DNA from: Phallusia mammillata
Taxonomy: Eukaryota; Chordata; Ascidiacea; Phlebobranchia; Ascidiidae
Reading direction: 5' to 3'
NCBI GenBank assembly: GCA_003260075.1
Contig: QLIY01000348.1
Span: 6,607-70,606, forward strand
Length of the DNA stretch: 64,000 nucleotides
The notes beneath the pieces were generated by a model. It saw only the letters and a program-made list of their open reading frames with translations. It did no database searches and had not been told where the DNA came from. Numbering within the stretch: the stretch's first letter is position 1; the number at the start of each line of letters is the position of its first letter. This document shows, in pieces, positions 59,887 through 64,000 of this stretch. A program made the position numbers and the translations under genes.

Positions 59887-61270
59887 TTACTCACTTGCTC
59901 GGGCAAGCAATTGCAGGGCACCTAAAAATAAAACAAATTTGTTAAAAAAATGAAAAACATCTTTGGACACGTGTGTTAACATGGCGTAACAAACACAACG
60001 CCAAAATTGTTTTTTATTGGAATTTACTTACTGAGGGTGCTAGCTCTTGTGTATGTGTAGACAGGACGAGGCGGTGGTGTCAGCATGCACATGAACATGT
60101 TCTCGGAAAACACGCACTTGTTCACCTTGTCAGTAAACTCTTGAAGCAATTGCCTTACCAGAGTGGGAATAGACTCGGCAAGAACCTTCAACTGGTTAAA
60201 TGCTTGTGTCATCGAGGTGTCTTGTGCTTGATTCACTGCAACGATATCTCGGATTCTCGCCTCGTGGTCATCATCAACCTTCCTCACGTCGCTGATGTCG
60301 TTGTCTTGTGCCGCGTTCTTGGCGTTTATGCCGGAGATTACGTTGTCCTGGGAAGCATCCTTGCTAACAAGGTTGGAAATATCACCGTCTTGTCTGGTGT
60401 TGACAGATTTCAAGTCGTTAATGCTGTTGTCCTGCGCAGCGTTAACTGAGCGAAGTTGGGCCAATTCCGAGTTCTGTGCGTTATTAACACCATCGATTGC
60501 ATTCATGCGGGAGTCTTGGGCACTGTTGTGATTCTTTACCGTTCCAATTTGGTTGTCCTGGGCGGCGTTCTTGCTGTTGATCGAGTTGAAAGCTGACAAC
60601 AGGTTTGCCAACTCATTCCTCAAACCCGCGTTCTTGTTGCTCAGATCCTTAATTTGACTGTTCAATTTCGAATTTACGTTGTTCTGACTGTTAATGAAGT
60701 TCTGCATGGTTGTGGTGCTGGTACTGAGGGTTTTTACCTTGTTGTAAACGGCGCATGCTTTTCTGTTGACAGCAGATGCGTAGCTCTGGATGGCGGCGAT
60801 TTTTATGTCACGGTAGTGGAAGGAATTACTGACGACCCTTTTGTAGCTGTCGAAGGTGCTGCAACGCTAAAAACACAAATTTGTGGTAACGCATAATCTT
60901 GGTTTTTGTTTGTTGGTAAATCTTATATTTGAAAATCATATAAACAAAACACAACCACGTAAGTGTTTGTAGATTAATGAGTTTAGTAAAAATTGCTAAT
61001 GAGATTCGGAATAATTGTAAACTGTATGGTGATATTTTATACTTTTAAAGTTTTCTTGTAACTATGTTTTTTATGACTTTTTTTAAATCCCTAAAAATAT
61101 AAGCTATATCTACGTTAAAAATACATAATAATTTATTGTAAATTTATGCTCTATAATTTGAAAGGATCCTAATTTACTGTAATACATACCACAGCAAGCC
61201 AAGCATTTGACGATTCAGGAAGAATCACCATTGCGGCGAAAGCAACAACGACTATGGAAAAAACTTTCAT
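59887..61270 (-). CDS. Secreted 14-residue-repeat coiled-coil protein, paralogue B
   Basis: Exons on -: 61270-61190, 60866-60032, 59921-59887; 316 residues. The gene structure equals that of A: an intron right after the signal peptide, a central exon of exactly 835 bases, and a tiny last exon (here ending LLARASE). The signal peptide shares FAAMVILPESSNAWL with A. The mature part begins RCSTFDSYKR, has the RKACAVY cysteine, and then nine 14-residue units such as NAAQDNSINDLKSV, NTRQDGDISNLVSK and NAAQDNDISDVRKV. The C-terminal module is DKVNKCVFSENMFMCML, then TPPPRPVYTYTRAS. Divergence from A is moderate, greatest in the spacer and the last exon. It lies 1.1 kb upstream of A on the same strand and is divergent to C. 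Confidence 0.85.
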
Positions 61271-61434
61271 GTTTTTGTTTAATTTCTATTATCCTAAAAA
61301 ACAAAACAGGTCAATGCACATCGCTTGTTACAATTTGATCAATTTCATAACTCAATGTACACTTTAGCTAACTACCACATACCGTTTACGGCAATTTCAA
61401 ACTGATGTGTAACCCCAAAACCAAGTCCTATTTA

Positions 61435-61442
61435 TTTTATAC
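61435..61442 (-). promoter_or_regulatory. TATA-box candidate for paralogue B
   Basis: TATAAAAT on the - strand, about 165 bases before the start codon of gene B. Motif and spacing only. Confidence 0.35.
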
Positions 61443-62201
61443 ATCTACAGTGTAAAAGAAGGATTGTCATAACACACGATAAACTGTAAATTTAATACGC
61501 TCTATTAGGATCCTTGCGTTGGTTTGAAGTAGTGATTACAGTTGTGTACTGCACCCTTGCCGTTCTCGATTGTTAGCAACCACCTAACACCGGATAATGA
61601 CGATTAGGTGGAATGCAGCAAGCAAAAACAACAGCTTAAAAATAGAACCACAAAAACACCGTGTTTGTTCAGACAGAAAACAATAACTTATAGCACAGCA
61701 AAATAAATATGCATTTGTAAAAATTCTCTACGCACTGAACAGGAGTTAAACTATCTGAAATGGTATTTTAAAAAAGATTATTCATTCAATTTTCGGGCCA
61801 AAACAACAAGTTGCCTAGCTTTTCTCTTTTGGATTATGTTTGCGCTAAAACCACACCATTTTCCGTCAACGGGAAACCTTATCCATGCAATAAGTGCACT
61901 TGCAATCGTCAGTGGCTCTTCACATGGATTTTTTAAGCAGGAAATCGATCGTTCTGGAGATCATTGTCACAACACACATGCATAAGTGTTTTTTGAACTT
62001 GTTCACGCTCTTGTGGATCACTGTCATTACTTACATAAAAGCAAAATAAAGAGAACACGCCCCTTCCGTAGCAAAGAAAAAAGAGTTGACAAATAAATCG
62101 GATTGCAAGTGCAGTAAACATGCATTAGAACGCTGCAAAGCTCTGTTGATATGTATTTAAATGTTCCATTTTTGTCTAATCTAAGATATGCCACCAATGA
62201 A

Positions 62202-62209
62202 TATATAGA
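62202..62209 (+). promoter_or_regulatory. TATA-box candidate for paralogue C
   Basis: TATATAGA lies 107 bases before the start codon of gene C, which would give a 5' UTR of about 75-85 bases. Motif and spacing only. Confidence 0.35.
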
Positions 62210-62315
62210 CACGAAAGTGGTTCGTAACGGGTATTAAATTTTTTTGATTAAAGGTTTGTTTGCAGTTACAAAATAAAAACAATTTATGTTTTTGAAACAG
62301 TAACTAAGCAAAAAC

Positions 62316-63325
62316 ATGAAGTTTATTTCTGTTGTGTTGGTTGTGCTCGCTGCATCAATGGTTCTGCCAGAAGCTTCTGGGTTCTTGCTGGTAAGTTGAT
62401 TTCGTTTTTGTTAGACCCTACTACACATAATCAATCTTCGTTCTTTTATAACCGGAAAATTCAATGTTGTGTAACGACTAAAAAATTACAGGGCATGGTA
62501 AAATGTTTGTTTTTTCTTTTTCAGCGTTGCAACACTTTTGACAATTACAGAGGCGACGTGAGCCGCGCTTTCACTTACCGCGACGTTAAGATCTACGCAA
62601 TGCAGAATTATGTTGCCGCTGTTGATAGAAAAATCTGCGCTGTTTACAACGTAGTGAAGAGCTTCAACACCGCCCATGCCAAGATGCAGGCCTACATAAA
62701 GACACAGTCCTCCATCAACGCTCAACTCGCACGTGATATTTCTAACCTCTACAATGAAAATAAGGAGCTTGAAGCGCTGGTGGCTAGGATCCGAAACGCA
62801 GTTGCTGCTGCACAGAAAAAAAACAACGACCAAGATAGCCAGATAAATTCCCTCAAGGCCTATAACTCCAAACAGGACTCGCGTCTCGTTGGACAAGAAA
62901 ATGTCAATGCCGACCAACAGAATCAAATCAGTGCGATTCGAAGTGCTAATTCCGCCCAAGAAAGTCGCTTAAGTGATGTTAGAAGTGTTAACAAGAGGCA
63001 AGACGACAGTTTCAACATGCTTAGGTCCAAAAATAATGCCCAAGATGGTGCTTTGGATGCCAATATTGCTAAGAACGCCGAACAAGATAATGTAATCAGT
63101 CACGCCAACGATCGCAATGCCGCCCAGAACGCCGCTCTTGAAAAGATCGTGAATGAAAATGAGGAGCAAGCAAAGAAGATTAAAACCATCCAGACAACCA
63201 TTGACAACATGAGGCAGTTTACCACCGATCTTGTCAATAAGATGCTTGCTGAGTTCTCCTCTACGATGCACAAGAGTGTATTCGCAAAAGATATGTTCCT
63301 TGTTATGCTCAACTCCTACATTTAA
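62316..63325 (+). CDS. Secreted 14-residue-repeat coiled-coil protein, paralogue C
   Basis: Exons 62316-62390 and 62525-63325; 291 residues. Exon 1 encodes a signal peptide (MKFISVVLVVLAASMVLPEA) and ends at the same place as in A and B. Exon 2 starts RCNTFDNYRGDVSRAFTYRD, keeps the second Cys (RKICAVY), and has nine 14-residue units such as NSAQESRLSDVRSV, NKRQDDSFNMLRSK and NAEQDNVISHANDR. Hydrophobic positions are less regular than in A and B. The C-terminal module reads MHKSVFAKDMFLVML: both cysteines of the A/B module are replaced, and the Pro/Tyr tail and third exon are missing, with a stop after LNSYI. It is the most diverged member and lies in inverted orientation. AATAAA follows at 63520. 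Confidence 0.85.
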
Positions 63326-63519
63326 ACTGGACCGGAACAGCTTCACTGGATCACCGGATTTGCCAAATTATTTTTCTATTTTGCTTCTAGCGTTTGAATC
63401 TGCAAAAGCGTTTCACGAAAATAAGCTGGGTGAGGTGGTGGAAAATGTATCGAAAATAAAAGATCGCATGCATCTGTGCGCAAGCGTTAACCTCGGGAAT
63501 GGAATCAATCCGTTAAAAA

Positions 63520-63525
63520 AATAAA
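63520..63525 (+). terminator. Polyadenylation signal of paralogue C
   Basis: AATAAA lies about 195 bases after the stop codon of gene C. Confidence 0.6.
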
Positions 63526-64000
63526 ACGATTTCAATTGGTAGTCAATAATGGTTGTGCATTTTTAAGTTCAGGTTATTTCAAAGTTGACTTTAGCACAAC
63601 AGCTTTGAATTTACAGTGCAACACCAGATGCGTTAAACACGTGTTATAGCTAAATCTTTATCCTATAAAATGCGGTAAGGTCGCACCACAGAAACTCACT
63701 GCGTTATTTGCTTTAAAAATCTTTCAGTTATTTTTTGAAAACATGACACGAGTTCAAATCAAGCATATTTTATATATATGCAGGCACTGCTTTGTTTGGG
63801 CTCATGTTTAGCAGAAAATTTTGTCAACATATCTAGTATCAAAATAACACGACAAAACTTGTGTAAGTTCATAAAACCTCAAAGCGGCACACATACGTAT
63901 ATGTTAAATCAAACTCTGTTATTTTAATCCTTTATTAAACTATCCATTATAATTATTTGCTGCCGTAGCCATGCAGTTCTTGGGTGATACAAACAAGTTT
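63526..64000. other. Non-coding end of the window
   Basis: No coding exon, repeat or promoter is supported in these 475 bases. A TATATATATG stretch at about 63771-63780 could be simple sequence. Confidence 0.4.

Larger units (their letters stand above)
61271..62315. other. Shared divergent promoter region of genes B and C
   Basis: The 1,045 bases between the two start codons hold a TATA-like motif for B on the - strand (61435-61442, TATAAAAT) and one for C on the + strand (62202-62209). No other coding exon is seen. Common cis-elements could co-regulate both genes; this is inferred from position only. Confidence 0.45.

Overview
The window is eukaryotic nuclear DNA: AT-rich, with many short GT-AG introns, and with proteins whose closest recognisable relatives are animal ones. 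The gene content (myotrophin, ZFC3H1, one divergent CRMP, a RASL11/RERG-like GTPase), the compact introns and the strong allelic difference between duplicated ends fit a tunicate, most likely a Ciona-like ascidian. The species is an inference, because nothing in the sequence names it.

Layout. 1-2.1 kb: a single-exon myotrophin gene. 2.1-20 kb: a ZFC3H1 orthologue on the + strand; I could place 41 exons with matching splice phases. Its introns hold several hAT-type MITEs and a foldback repeat carrying a hammerhead-ribozyme-like core. 20.5-28.2 kb: long non-coding DNA with two TATA-box candidates. 28.2-35.5 kb: a Ras-like GTPase with a long serine-rich tail. 37.5-43 kb (- strand): a secreted-then-anchored, extremely acidic single-pass membrane protein that looks like a proteoglycan core. 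45-55 kb: a CRMP/DPYSL gene that has lost most of the dihydropyrimidinase metal ligands. 57.7-63.3 kb: three paralogous genes (two on -, one on +) for secreted proteins, each with nine 14-residue repeats that read as a coiled coil with alternating polar (N/Q) and hydrophobic (I/L) core layers. I recognise no named family for these.

How the genes relate. There is no operon-like logic. The first five genes are unrelated neighbours: actin capping control, nuclear RNA surveillance, small-GTPase signalling, a cell-surface acidic protein, and neuronal cytoskeleton regulation. The last three are a local tandem/inverted expansion.

Sequence quality matters here. Seven runs of exactly ten C occur. Six of them are flanked by near-identical direct copies of 66-190 bp that differ like two haplotypes, which points to artificial joins of overlapping contigs. 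Two single N positions split one transposon copy, whose matching target-site duplications now lie 3 kb apart. A 46-C run breaks the ZFC3H1 reading frame. Intron lengths and copy numbers around these sites should not be taken at face value.
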